From assembly GCF_003957295.1 (NCBI RefSeq), contig NZ_RQPJ01000002.1, positions 496,001 to 560,000 of the forward strand: 64,000 nt of DNA, written 5' to 3'. Made by a program: the position numbers and the translations under genes. Below, in pieces: positions 25,262 through 35,100 of the stretch; positions within the stretch are counted from its first letter, which is position 1, and every line of letters begins with the position of its first letter. The notes under the pieces were generated by a model that was not told where the DNA came from, ran no database searches, and was given only the letters and a program-made list of their open reading frames with translations. This DNA comes from Arenibacter aquaticus (GTDB lineage Bacteria > Bacteroidota > Bacteroidia > Flavobacteriales > Flavobacteriaceae).

Positions 25262-27520
25262 TTAAAACCAATATCCTATACTAAAAAAGAAGTGGTTTTC
25301 CTTAATTTCCGGCGAATAGGAATAGAGCACCTGAATAGGTCCTATAAAAGATTCGAACCCGTAGCCCAATGCAAATCCTGAATACTCGGGGGCCACAAAC
25401 CAATCTGCCGTTCTAAAAAGGTCATCGCCCACATTGGCGAAATTTGCTGCAAACAACAGATGGTTCTTGGGATAAAACTCAAAATCCAATCTGCCATATG
25501 CCTTTACGTAACTATTCCCCACCAAACTTAAAAAATCGTACCCATAGAAAGGTATAAAATTATTGACCAGATTGGTGCCGAATCCGCCCAACACAAAATC
25601 CAAAGAAGTTACAGGTGAGATTCCCCATTTAAAACCTCCTTCCGTCTCCAAATTCAAGTACAGATTTCTAGCTAACGGAAACGCCCCTCCCATCCTTGCC
25701 TTCCCTATAGAAAACTCCTTAAAGTTGTTGTTAAAATCGGACGACACCAGATATAGATGAAAATCACCATCGAAAAACAGGCCTTTTGTAGGAAAGAACA
25801 CATCGTCATATGTATCAAAGGTCAATTGCCCATAGGCACTATAAAAATTGCTTTTTTCAAAATAGGTCCTTTTTTTGGGAATACTGGAGGCGTTGGAGAC
25901 CGTATCTACCTGAGCTAGGGTCTTGGTACTGAATTTTAGCAATTTGTGCTCCAATCCAAGGGTAAAGGCAAATTCCTCCTGTAAAACCGTCTGCAAATAC
26001 ACCTGGTTGGTTAGGTCGGTAGCACTAAGAGTAATAGTGCTAATATTGGAGCTATTCCCTACATCAAAATTAGACCTTATCAGGTCAAAATTAATTTCTT
26101 TATTAAAATCGTCCAATCTGGAATTTATGCCAAAACTCCAATAAAAACCCTTATCCACATAGTACTCCAAATTATACCGCAGATTATCGCCAATTATAAA
26201 GTCCAGGGAAGCTACATCATCATCCATTAAAAAGTTCTTCTTGGTAAAATTCACCATGCCTGCACTTTTGTACAGATCATCAAAATGAACCCCCAGCCTA
26301 ATGAAGGTCTTATTAGGATTCTCCTTTACGTTCAGAAGCAAACCTACCCCGTCCCCGTTGTGAAGAAGCTCATACTTAATGGCGCTAAAATTACCTGTAG
26401 CGGACAGATTGTTTATCCCCTCCTGCAGTTTTTCAAAAGTTATTTTATCCTCAACATTAAACCTCAACTTACCCCTAATATAGGCTCGGGAATAGTTGTA
26501 ATTACCTTGGATCATCAATTCATTGATCATCAGTGTATCCCTTACCATTGCCGCCCTGATCACGGGCCTATTGTCTTGCGCTTCTGTAGATATTTTGGTC
26601 AGCTCTGTTAATTTGGACCTTGCCGCCACCTCTCCCCTATCTATTATTTGCGCTCCCAGGTCAAAATCGATCACAGAAAAAGATTTTATGTCCGGGGTGA
26701 TATAGATATCGGTTTCCACCGATTTTTTTTCCATATCCTTAACAGTCCTATAATTGTTGATCTGCAGTAATATTTCTGTAGCACTGAGCAAAGCCTCCCT
26801 GTCCGATAGTCCATGCTGCACATCGACCCCAATTACGATATCGGCCCCCATTCTTTTCACCTCCTTAATGGGATAGTTATTTACCACGCCCCCATCTATT
26901 AAGATCCTACCATTTATTTCCACCGGTCTAAAAAGTGATGGGAAGGTACCACTGGCCAAGATGGCCTCTGGCAAGTAACCTTTATTCAGTAGCACCTCGT
27001 CCCCGGTTTCCACATCTGTTGCAATACAGGCAAAGGGAATCTGCAACTTATTAAAGTCGTTGATATCCTTTACATGGTACAACAACCTTACAAACTCATT
27101 ATAGATACTTTGCCCACCGGATAGGGCCTGGGGAATGGAGATCTTGAAATTGTTAAAGGGCAGGGTCAATGCATATCTTTCAGAGTCTTCCTTCTCGTAA
27201 AATGTTTTGGCGCTCCTAGGCACATTGTCCTGAATTAAGTTCTCAAAATCCGTGTTTTTAAAAATAGAGTCCAATTGCGCAGCAGTATAGCCAGAAGCGT
27301 ATAATGCCCCAACAATGGCCCCCATACTTGTACCGGTTATATAATCGATCTCAACCCCAGCCTCCTCTATTACCTTTAGGGCGCCTATATGGGCCAAACC
27401 CTTTGCTCCACCTCCGCTGAGCACCAACCCCACCTTGAGATCCTTTTTCTCTGTCAGCTGCTGGGCCCGGGACAAATGGCAGGTAAAAATCAGACAAAAT
27501 ATGACAACCGATCTAAGCAT
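25262..27520 (-). CDS. patatin-like phospholipase with POTRA and BamA-like barrel (type Vd-like)
   Basis: The 752-residue protein has a signal peptide and a patatin domain at about 28-230: oxyanion loop GGGAKG (36-41), nucleophile S65 in GTSMG and catalytic D209 in DGG. One POTRA-like segment follows (about 330-400, NYNYSRAYIRGKLRF), and then a surface-antigen/Omp85-type 16-strand barrel ends in FFFSIGYWF. This architecture is that of PlpD-type proteins, in which the barrel places a lipase at the outer membrane. In Bacteroidota the passenger may stay periplasmic. It lies 17 bases after uvrC on the same strand. Confidence 0.92.
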   Translation of the reverse strand: MLRSVVIFCLIFTCHLSRAQQLTEKKDLKVGLVLSGGGAKGLAHIGALKVIEEAGVEIDYITGTSMGAIVGALYASGYTAAQLDSIFKNTDFENLIQDNVPRSAKTFYEKEDSERYALTLPFNNFKISIPQALSGGQSIYNEFVRLLYHVKDINDFNKLQIPFACIATDVETGDEVLLNKGYLPEAILASGTFPSLFRPVEINGRILIDGGVVNNYPIKEVKRMGADIVIGVDVQHGLSDREALLSATEILLQINNYRTVKDMEKKSVETDIYITPDIKSFSVIDFDLGAQIIDRGEVAARSKLTELTKISTEAQDNRPVIRAAMVRDTLMINELMIQGNYNYSRAYIRGKLRFNVEDKITFEKLQEGINNLSATGNFSAIKYELLHNGDGVGLLLNVKENPNKTFIRLGVHFDDLYKSAGMVNFTKKNFLMDDDVASLDFIIGDNLRYNLEYYVDKGFYWSFGINSRLDDFNKEINFDLIRSNFDVGNSSNISTITLSATDLTNQVYLQTVLQEEFAFTLGLEHKLLKFSTKTLAQVDTVSNASSIPKKRTYFEKSNFYSAYGQLTFDTYDDVFFPTKGLFFDGDFHLYLVSSDFNNNFKEFSIGKARMGGAFPLARNLYLNLETEGGFKWGISPVTSLDFVLGGFGTNLVNNFIPFYGYDFLSLVGNSYVKAYGRLDFEFYPKNHLLFAANFANVGDDLFRTADWFVAPEYSGFALGYGFESFIGPIQVLYSYSPEIKENHFFFSIGYWF

Positions 27521-27537
27521 TGAGTTAAGTTAGGACT

Positions 27538-29325
27538 TTAATGGAAAGTTTCATAAATTTTCTTTGCTTTGGACATTCCAATGGTTTGGGCCAGACTGTC
27601 TATTGAGGCCTCTTTGATACGCTTAACCGACTTATACGTTTTCAGCAACTCTTCCACGGTTTTTTTTCCAATGCCCTCTATAGCTTCCAATTCCGAATTA
27701 ATGGCGGCCTTGCTGCGTTTATTTCGATGAAAAGTAATCCCAAACCTATGGGCCTCGTTTCTCAATTGCTGTATAATCTTTAAGGTCTCGGACTTCTTGT
27801 CCAAATATAGGGGTATTGGGTCCTGTGGAAAATATATCTCCTCCAATCTTTTGGCTATCCCCACTATCGCAATTTTGCCCCTAAGCCCCAAGGCATCCAA
27901 ACTTTTCAATGCCGAGGATAGCTGCCCCTTTCCCCCATCTATGACGATAAGCTGGGGCAAGGGCTCCTCTTCTTGCAAAAGTCGCTTATAACGCCTAAAA
28001 ACCACCTCTTCCATAGAAGCAAAGTCATCTGGCCCCTCTACAGTCTTAATATTAAAATGCCTGTATTCCTTTTTGGAAGGCTTGGCATCCCTGAACACAA
28101 CACAGGCTGCCACAGGATTGCTTCCTTGTATATTGGAATTATCAAAGCACTCTATATGCCTAGGCTCTCTGGAAAGTCGCAGATCTGCCTTCATTTGAGC
28201 CATTATTCTGTTGGTGTGCCTATCCGGATCAATTATCTTAATCTGCTTAAATCTATCCTGTCTGAAAAACTTGGCATTGCGCTCCGATAGATCCAATATT
28301 TTCTTCTTATCCCCCAGCTTGGGAACAACCACTTTAATATCCGGCTCCAAGGCCACTTCAAAAGGAAGATAAACCTCTTTGGACAATGAATTAAAGCGCT
28401 GCCTAATCTCTATTATGGCCAATTGCAGCAATTCTTCATCAGTTTCCTCCAATTTTTTCTTGATCTCCATGGTATGGGAACGAATAATGGAACCATGTGA
28501 AAGTTGCAGAAAATTAACGTAGGCAAAGGAATCATCCGAAATTATGGAAAACACATCCACATTATTGATTTTAGGGTTTACTATAGTGGTCTTTACCTGA
28601 TAGTTTTCCAAAACCTCTATCTTATCCTTGATCAGCTGGGCCTCCTCAAATTTCATCTCTTGGGCCAGGGCCTTCATCTGACTTCTAAAATAATGAAGGG
28701 AGGATTTAAAGTTTCCTTTAACAATTTCCCTTATCTCTTGTATCTGCCGGTGATAATCCTGTTGGGTCTGGTAGCCCTCGCAAGGCCCCTTACAATTTTC
28801 TAAATGATATTCCAGACATACTTTAAATTTTCCTGCGGCAACCTTTTCTGGTGCCAAGTCATAAGTACAGGTACGCAAGGGATAAACACTTCTAATTAAG
28901 TCCAATAGTGTATGTACAGTTTTCATACTAGTATAGGGCCCAAAATATTCGGATCCATCCTTGATCAGCTTCCGGGTGGGAAATATTCTTGGAAACCTTT
29001 CATTCTTAATACATATCCACGGATAGGTCTTGTCGTCCTTTAGCAATACATTGTACCTGGGCCGGTATTTCTTAATCAGATTATTCTCCAATAACAGTGC
29101 GTCCGACTCGGTAGGCACTACTATATGTTTAATAGACCGTATTTTTTTAACCAAAACACGGGTCTTTCCGTGATCATGCTTCTTGGTAAAATAGGACGAG
29201 ACCCTTTTTTTGAGATTTTTGGCCTTTCCTACATAAAGTATCTTTTCTTCCTGATCATAAAACTGATATACCCCGGGAGTGGTTGGAAGCGTACTCAACT
29301 GTACTTCAATGGGTATAGTGGACAT
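27538..29325 (-). CDS. uvrC: excinuclease ABC subunit C
   Basis: UvrC makes both incisions in nucleotide excision repair. The 595 residues show the GIY-YIG nuclease at 12-95 (TTPGVYQFYDQEEKILYVGKAKN), a UVR domain at about 210-245 (MKALAQEMKFEEAQLIKDKIEVL), the RNase H-like domain with ECFDNSNIQGSNPVAACVVF and IVIDGGKGQLSSAL, and a C-terminal tandem helix-hairpin-helix (LEAIEGIGKKTVEELL). It is the promoter-proximal gene of a probable two-gene unit with the patatin-like gene. Confidence 0.97.
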   Translation of the reverse strand: MSTIPIEVQLSTLPTTPGVYQFYDQEEKILYVGKAKNLKKRVSSYFTKKHDHGKTRVLVKKIRSIKHIVVPTESDALLLENNLIKKYRPRYNVLLKDDKTYPWICIKNERFPRIFPTRKLIKDGSEYFGPYTSMKTVHTLLDLIRSVYPLRTCTYDLAPEKVAAGKFKVCLEYHLENCKGPCEGYQTQQDYHRQIQEIREIVKGNFKSSLHYFRSQMKALAQEMKFEEAQLIKDKIEVLENYQVKTTIVNPKINNVDVFSIISDDSFAYVNFLQLSHGSIIRSHTMEIKKKLEETDEELLQLAIIEIRQRFNSLSKEVYLPFEVALEPDIKVVVPKLGDKKKILDLSERNAKFFRQDRFKQIKIIDPDRHTNRIMAQMKADLRLSREPRHIECFDNSNIQGSNPVAACVVFRDAKPSKKEYRHFNIKTVEGPDDFASMEEVVFRRYKRLLQEEEPLPQLIVIDGGKGQLSSALKSLDALGLRGKIAIVGIAKRLEEIYFPQDPIPLYLDKKSETLKIIQQLRNEAHRFGITFHRNKRSKAAINSELEAIEGIGKKTVEELLKTYKSVKRIKEASIDSLAQTIGMSKAKKIYETFH

Positions 29326-29676
29326 GTACTACCGTGAATTTTCTGAATTAATTAGCAATGGAAAATTACTATGTTTTTATCAAAGGACACAAAAAATATC
29401 ACTTTTTAACTTCCTGTTCAAGCACAGGAATTTGGGAGATTCAAAGTTAGCAGACAGAGCACTAACATTAAAATGAGCTAATAATTGGATGCAATAGTCG
29501 TGCTCTGAACCTATAAGACTCCACCAGACGAAAATACAATCGATAACATACCTATATCCTACAACGTACCACAACGCATAAAAATAGTAATACTCTGAAT
29601 TTCACTACTTTACAGTTAACAATTTCCTAAAATAGGCCTCAAAAAAATACTATACCAAAAAAAATTGTTAAAAAAG

Positions 29677-29728
29677 TGGTATTTCATCGATAAAACGCTA
29701 CCCTTTGTGGATGAAATACCATTTTTTT
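29677..29728. terminator. strong terminator-like hairpin in a divergent intergenic region
   Basis: The perfect 12-bp stem TGGTATTTCATC / GATGAAATACCA (29677-29688 with 29710-29721) is flanked by an A-run on the left and TTTTTTT on the right, and so can terminate on either strand. It is unusual in lying between divergent genes, so what it ends is unclear. Confidence 0.65.
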
Positions 29729-29761
29729 ATTTATATTTAGAAAAATTAAAACATTTAACGC

Positions 29762-29848
29762 ATGGACAACTATATAATAACCTTGGGAACATATTTAATT
29801 CTGATGCTTTTTTTCAAAATTTATGTTGCCGTGGCTTCTAAGGAGTAA
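29762..29848 (+). CDS. possible 28-residue single-span membrane protein
   Basis: An ATG at 29762 opens a 28-codon frame with a single hydrophobic segment (IITLGTYLILMLFFKIYVAV) and a charged end ASKE. An A/T-rich region with a -7-like TATATTTA is just upstream. It precedes the 5-FTHF cyclo-ligase gene by 51 bases and may be its leader gene. I do not recognise it, and length alone makes chance possible. Confidence 0.3.
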   Translation: MDNYIITLGTYLILMLFFKIYVAVASKE

Positions 29849-29899
29849 TTGTATCAACTAATTGTACAGTTCTTCAACTTCCCCGTATAACCAACTGCT

Positions 29900-30460
29900 A
29901 TGTTGAAAAAAGATTTGCGCCTTACCTATACAAAGCGCCGTGAAGATCTTTCCCCGCAAACCGTTTCCGATTTAAGCCTAGAAATAGCAAACCTGCTACT
30001 TAAATTACCTATTTGGGACCATTCTTTTTACCACTTGTTCCTCCCTATTACCCAAAAAAAAGAAGTAGACACCAGTTATATACTTTCCATATTACAAGGC
30101 AAGGACAAAAATATTGTTCTGCCAAAAATGCTCAACGATCAAGACCTTATCAATTATTTACTTACCGATAGTACCGTAATAAAACTCAATCAATGGAAGG
30201 TACCAGAACCCTTGGACGGGATTGAAATTCCAACCGAGAAGATAGACGTGGTAATATTACCACTATTGGCATTTGATTTAAACGGAAATAGAATAGGATA
30301 CGGAAAGGGCTATTATGACGTCCTATTAAGCAAGTGTAGACCCGATGTAATTAAGGTTGGTCTTTCCCTATTTGAAGCAGAAAAAAAAATATCAGATGTT
30401 TCTCCCCTAGACGTGCCCTTGGACTATTGTGTTAGCCCGAAACAAATTTATAAGTTCTAG
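29900..30460 (+). CDS. 5-formyltetrahydrofolate cyclo-ligase
   Basis: The enzyme makes 5,10-methenyl-THF from 5-formyl-THF with ATP. The 186-residue protein begins LKKDLRLTYTKRREDLS (substrate and ATP-binding Lys/Arg cluster) and has the family signature DLNGNRIGYGKGYYDVLLSK near residue 131, with PLLAFD before it. Its last 4 bases overlap the convergent lspA gene. Gene names ygfA/fau are used for homologues. Confidence 0.93.
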   Translation: MLKKDLRLTYTKRREDLSPQTVSDLSLEIANLLLKLPIWDHSFYHLFLPITQKKEVDTSYILSILQGKDKNIVLPKMLNDQDLINYLLTDSTVIKLNQWKVPEPLDGIEIPTEKIDVVILPLLAFDLNGNRIGYGKGYYDVLLSKCRPDVIKVGLSLFEAEKKISDVSPLDVPLDYCVSPKQIYKF

Positions 30461-31086
30461 TTGGTTTCGCTTGCCTTATCTCCAAACGCCTTTTTGTTAA
30501 ATACTATAAGGATTCCTACTCCAGTACTTATTGCCATATCCGCAATATTAAAAACAGGCTCAAAAAAGCGAAATGTATTGCCCCCCACTACCGGCACCCA
30601 TTCTGGCCAAATGGTATCTATCATTGGAAAATAAAGCATATCCACTACTTTTCCATGAAATATACTCCCATATGGATCGGAAGAAAAGGCTGTAGCCACT
30701 TGTGAGTAGCTATCATTAAAGATCATCCCGTAAAAAACCGAGTCCAGTATATTTCCCAAGGCCCCGGCAAATATTAGGGAAACCGATAGTATTAAGGTAC
30801 GGGACGAGTTCTTTTTAATGGTGTCATATAACCAATAACCAATACCTATAATGGCAAACAACCTAAAAATGGTCAGTATCAATTTTCCAATCTCGTCCGA
30901 AATAGGAAGTATATCGCTCAATTTGGTTCCCCAAGCAGCCCCTTCGTTTTCTATAAATAATATTTTAAACCAGTTAAAAACATCTACGGACTCACCTAGA
31001 ACAAAGTTTGTCTTAATGTAGATTTTACTTATTTGGTCAATGGCCAAAATTGCAATTATAATAATCAGGGATTTTTTTAAACTCAT
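30457..31086 (-). CDS. lspA: lipoprotein signal peptidase
   Basis: LspA is the inner-membrane aspartic peptidase that cuts prolipoproteins, of which this window encodes many. There are four membrane helices with the catalytic dyad D115 (AGALGNILDSVFYG) and D183 (FNIADMAISTGV). At 209 residues it is longer than the E. coli enzyme because of an insertion at about 121-170 between the dyad-bearing helices, usual in Bacteroidota. It is on the same strand as ileS and the traR/dksA-like gene, but a terminator and one extra gene lie between. Confidence 0.96.
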   Translation of the reverse strand: MSLKKSLIIIIAILAIDQISKIYIKTNFVLGESVDVFNWFKILFIENEGAAWGTKLSDILPISDEIGKLILTIFRLFAIIGIGYWLYDTIKKNSSRTLILSVSLIFAGALGNILDSVFYGMIFNDSYSQVATAFSSDPYGSIFHGKVVDMLYFPMIDTIWPEWVPVVGGNTFRFFEPVFNIADMAISTGVGILIVFNKKAFGDKASETN

Positions 31087-31119
31087 TTCTTACAAATAGA
31101 TGCGGTAAAAATAAACATA

Positions 31120-31740
31120 TTATTCGGTTTTTCTTATGCGGATATTTCCGGTAATGGTGTTAAGGGAAAATTGATTATCTCCATGTGGAATAAACTCCCT
31201 ATCCACTTTCCCATATTTGCTGGAGGCCTGTATTTCCGCCCCCGAGGTCAAAAGGGCAATATTACCACTTTGGCTGCTAACGGTAATATTTTCGCCTACT
31301 CTTTCCAATGAACAAGTGCCGTCTGTTAAGGCAATTTTTAAATTGTCATAAACACCCGTAGCGCTAACATTACTGTTGGTTCCGCTAACGGAAACATCAA
31401 GGTATTGGGGGATAGAAATTTTTAGGGAGATGGAAACCACTTTATGCGCACTTAATTTATCGTTGGGATCCCTAAAATTAGGCTGAAAACCCGCCCCAAT
31501 CCAAACGGTATTCCCTTCCCGAAGAACATTTAGCAATAAACTCTGCATATATTCCCCATCCATGTCAGATTCCACGTTTATACGTTTATCCGCTACGGTG
31601 CTCAATTCTACTTTAAAGCAATTTTCGGAATCGATCTGGACAAATGAGACCCCCTGGGCTTCCATGTTTTTATTTACCCTTTTTTGCGCACCCACAACAG
31701 ATACACCCAATAAAAAGATAATAACTAGAAGTTGTCTCAT
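31120..31740 (-). CDS. exported beta-solenoid protein, putative adhesin (DUF4097/DUF2807-like)
   Basis: The 206-residue protein has a signal peptide (MRQLLVIIFLLGVSVVGAQ) and then repeating short beta strands typical of head/putative auto-transporter adhesin domains: VSISLKISIPQYLDVSVSGTNSNV, LKIALTDGTCSLERVG, NITVSSQSGNIALLTSG, NQFSLNTITGNIRIRKTE. The family reads as an extracytoplasmic right-handed helix of unknown function. It lies between the traR/dksA-like terminator and lspA, 33 bases before the latter. Confidence 0.7.
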   Translation of the reverse strand: MRQLLVIIFLLGVSVVGAQKRVNKNMEAQGVSFVQIDSENCFKVELSTVADKRINVESDMDGEYMQSLLLNVLREGNTVWIGAGFQPNFRDPNDKLSAHKVVSISLKISIPQYLDVSVSGTNSNVSATGVYDNLKIALTDGTCSLERVGENITVSSQSGNIALLTSGAEIQASSKYGKVDREFIPHGDNQFSLNTITGNIRIRKTE

Positions 31741-31745
31741 TCCAT

Positions 31746-31771
31746 AAAAAAACGCCTATTTAGGCGTTTTT
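31746..31771 (-). terminator. terminator after the TraR/DksA gene
   Basis: The stem AACGCCTA / TAGGCGTT (31751-31758 with 31761-31768) extends into A and T runs, and TTTTTTTATGG follows on the minus strand. It ends the ileS-traR transcript just before the adhesin-like gene. Confidence 0.85.
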
Positions 31772-31776
31772 ATGTT

Positions 31777-32160
31777 TTAGGATTGCATATTCTTAGCCTC
31801 AATACTTAGGGTGGCATGAGGCACCAATTTAAGTCTTTCCTTACTGATAAGCTTTCCTGTAACACGACATATACCATAGGTCTTGTTTTCTATACGCAGC
31901 AAAGCATTCTTTAAGTCACGAATAAATTTCTCTTGTCTAATGGCCAATTGTGTATTGGCTTCTTTACTCATAGTTTCCGAGCCCTCCTCGAAAGCCTTGA
32001 ACGTTGGCGAGGTATCATCCGTACCATTATTACCGTCATTCATATAGGAGCTTTTCAGTAGTTCAAGGTGACTTTTTGCTTTCTCAATTTTTTCTTCGAT
32101 CAAGACTTTAAACTCGTTCAAGTCTTTGTCCGCGTACCTTACTTTTAATTCTTCGGCCAT
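31777..32160 (-). CDS. TraR/DksA family protein lacking most zinc-finger cysteines
   Basis: The 127-residue protein has an N-terminal coiled coil (about 10-95) and a C-terminal DksA-type finger region with TYGICRVTGKLISKERLKLVPHATLSI. DksA-type proteins enter the RNA polymerase secondary channel and act with ppGpp. Of the four zinc Cys only C98 remains; the others are T101, S119 and A122, so the finger must fold without zinc. This form is common in flavobacteria. It starts 4 bases after ileS ends, so it is translated from the ileS transcript. Confidence 0.9.
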   Translation of the reverse strand: MAEELKVRYADKDLNEFKVLIEEKIEKAKSHLELLKSSYMNDGNNGTDDTSPTFKAFEEGSETMSKEANTQLAIRQEKFIRDLKNALLRIENKTYGICRVTGKLISKERLKLVPHATLSIEAKNMQS

Positions 32161-32164
32161 AATC

Positions 32165-35100
32165 TTAATGTTTTACAATAAACAATCTGGTATTAACTTC
32201 GTCGAAAGCTATTTCTATTCCGTTATCCAAGCTTTCCTCGAAATTAAGTTCGGCTGCCAAGGTCTCGGTTTTTATGTAAGCAACGTTACTTTCTACCGCC
32301 TCCTCAACTAAGCCATTTTTCAATAATTTAATATCTATCTTATCTGTCACTTCAAAACCGGATTCCTTTCTTAGGTTTTGAATTCTATTTACCAACTCCC
32401 TCGCAATACCCTCTTTTCTGAGGTCGTCATTTATGGAGATATCCAAAGCTACGGTTATAGGACCGGAACTGGCCACCAACCAACCTTCTATATCTTGAGA
32501 AGAGATCGCTACATCCTGTAACTGTAAAGTAATACTTTTATTATTAAAATGCAGCACAATTTCGCCTTCTTGTTCAATTTTTTGGATATCATCCTGATTT
32601 AATTGGGCTACAGCTCTGGCAATCAACTTCATATCCTTACCATACTTTGGTCCCAAAGTTTTGAAATTTGGCTTTATTTGTTTAACCAAAATACCGGAAG
32701 CATCGTCCAACAGTTCTATTTCCTTTACGTTCACCTCAGATTTGATAAGTTCAGCTACCGCTTCTATCTCTGAACGTTGCTTATTGTCCAGAACTGGTAT
32801 CATAATCTTCTGCAAAGGCTGTCTTACTTTTATCTTTTCCTTTTGACGAATAGACAATACCAAAGAGGAAATGGTCTGCGCCTTGGCCATTTTGCTTTCC
32901 AATTCCTTATTTACCATGGCACTGTCATATTTGGGAAAATCGGCCAAATGCACGCTCTCAAAAGGCTCTTTCTTAGTGGTAGCGGCTAAATCCTTATACA
33001 GCCTATCCATATAAAACGGCGCTACCGGGGCAGAGAGTTTTGCTACCGTGCTTAAACAGGTATACAATGTTTGGTAAGCCGATATCTTATCCTGCTGATA
33101 ATCCCCTTTCCAGAAGCGCCTCCTACTTAACCTAACATACCAATTACTCAAATTTTCCTGCACATAATCCGAAATGGCCCTAGTGGCCCTAGTGGGTTCG
33201 TAATCATCATAAGCCTCATCCACAACTTTGATCAGGGAATGAAGTTCGGAAAGGATCCACTGGTCTATTTCCGGTCTTTCATTGAGCGGTATGTTGGCCT
33301 CACTATAATTAAAGCCATCAATGTTGGTATACAGCGCAAAAAAGGAATAGGTATTATACAATGTACCAAAGAACTTACGCTTAACCTCGGCAATACCCTC
33401 AACATCAAACTTAAGGTTGTCCCAAGGATTGGCATTGGAGATCATATACCACCTAGTGGCATCGGCCCCATGTTCTTCCATGGTTTCAAATGGGTCTACC
33501 GCATTACCCAATCGCTTGGACATTTTCTTGCCTTCCTTATCTAACACAAGTCCATTGGACACCACGTTCTTATAGGCAACAGAGTCGAATACCATGGTAG
33601 CAATAGCATGTAAGGTATAGAACCATCCACGTGTCTGATCCACTCCTTCTGCAATAAAATCTGCAGGAAAAGTCTTCCCTTCATCTATGAGCTCCTTATT
33701 CTCAAAGGGGTAGTGCCACTGGGCATAAGGCATGGAACCACTATCAAACCATACATCAATTAGGTCGCTCTCCCGTCTCATGGGCTTTCCTGAAGCGGAG
33801 ACCAATACTATTTGATCAACAATATTTTTATGAAGGTCAATTTTTTCATAATTATCCTCGCTCATATCCCCTACGATAAAATCAGAAAAAATATCGTTCT
33901 CCATCACCCCAGCAGCAACAGACTTTGTAATTTCTTCTTTTAGTTCCGCAACGGAGCCTATAATAATTTCCTCCTTACCATCTTCCGTTCGCCATATAGG
34001 CAGTGGTATTCCCCAATAGCGGGAACGCGAGAGATTCCAGTCATTGGCATTTGCCAACCAGTTACCAAATCTTCCTTCCCCTGTAGCCTTCGGCTTCCAA
34101 TTTATGGTTTGGTTCAAACCGAACATCCTTTCCTTGATATCGGTAACTTTTATAAACCATGAATCCAAGGGGTAGTAAAGGATAGGTTTATCGGTACGCC
34201 AGCAGTTAGGATAACTGTGGACATACTTTTCTACCTTAAAGGCCCTATTCTCTTCTTTTAGTTTAATAGCTATTTCTACATCTACAGAGCGCTCAGGAGC
34301 TTTTCCCTCGTCATAGTATTCATTTTTAACATATTTCCCGCCCAATTCCTTCATTTCAGGACGAAATCTACCCTGTAAATCCACTAAAGGAACCGGGTTT
34401 TTATTTTCATCCAGTACCAACATTGGAGGCACCTCTGGCTGGGCCAACTTGGCTACCAAGGCATCATCCGCCCCAAAAGTAGGCGCCGTGTGTACAATTC
34501 CCGTACCGTCCTCAGTGGTTACAAAATCCCCACTAATGACCCTAAAAGCATTTTCAGGGTTTTGATATGGCAATGCATAATCCAACAATTGCTCATACCT
34601 AGCACCTACAAGATCTACACCCTTGGCAGCAGCAACTATTTGAAATGGAATTTTCTTGTCCTTGGATGAATATTTTTCAAAATCCTCAATACTTTCGGCT
34701 TCGTAATACTTACCGCTAAATTGTTTCCCCACCAATGATTTGGCTACAACCACATGCATGGGCTCAAAAGTATACTGGTTGTACGTTTTCACCAGTACGT
34801 AATCTATTTTTGGCCCTACGGTCAAAGCCGTATTGGAGGGCAAGGTCCATGGAGTGGTGGTCCATGCCAAAAAGAAAACATCGCCCAAAACCTCTTGAAA
34901 AGTTTGTGGAAGTGTCTCTTTAAGGGTTTTAAATTGTGCTACTATAGTAGTATCCGTAACATCCTGATAGGTCCCGGGCTGATTTAATTCATGGGAGCTT
35001 AGCCCCGTCCCGGCCTTAGGGGAATAAGGTTGTATGGTATACCCCTTATAAATAAGTCCCTTACTGTATATCTGCTTTAGCAACCACCAAACAGACTCCA

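Larger units (their letters stand above)
29326..29899. other. 574-base divergent intergenic region between uvrC and 5-FTHF cyclo-ligase gene
   Basis: It contains a strong hairpin at 29677-29728 and a possible 28-codon gene at 29762-29848 (both listed). Between 29330 and 29670 neither strand carries a convincing gene; two frames of about 64 codons lack protein-like composition. The hairpin has no protein gene reading into it from the left, which leaves room for an untranslated RNA. Confidence 0.45.
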
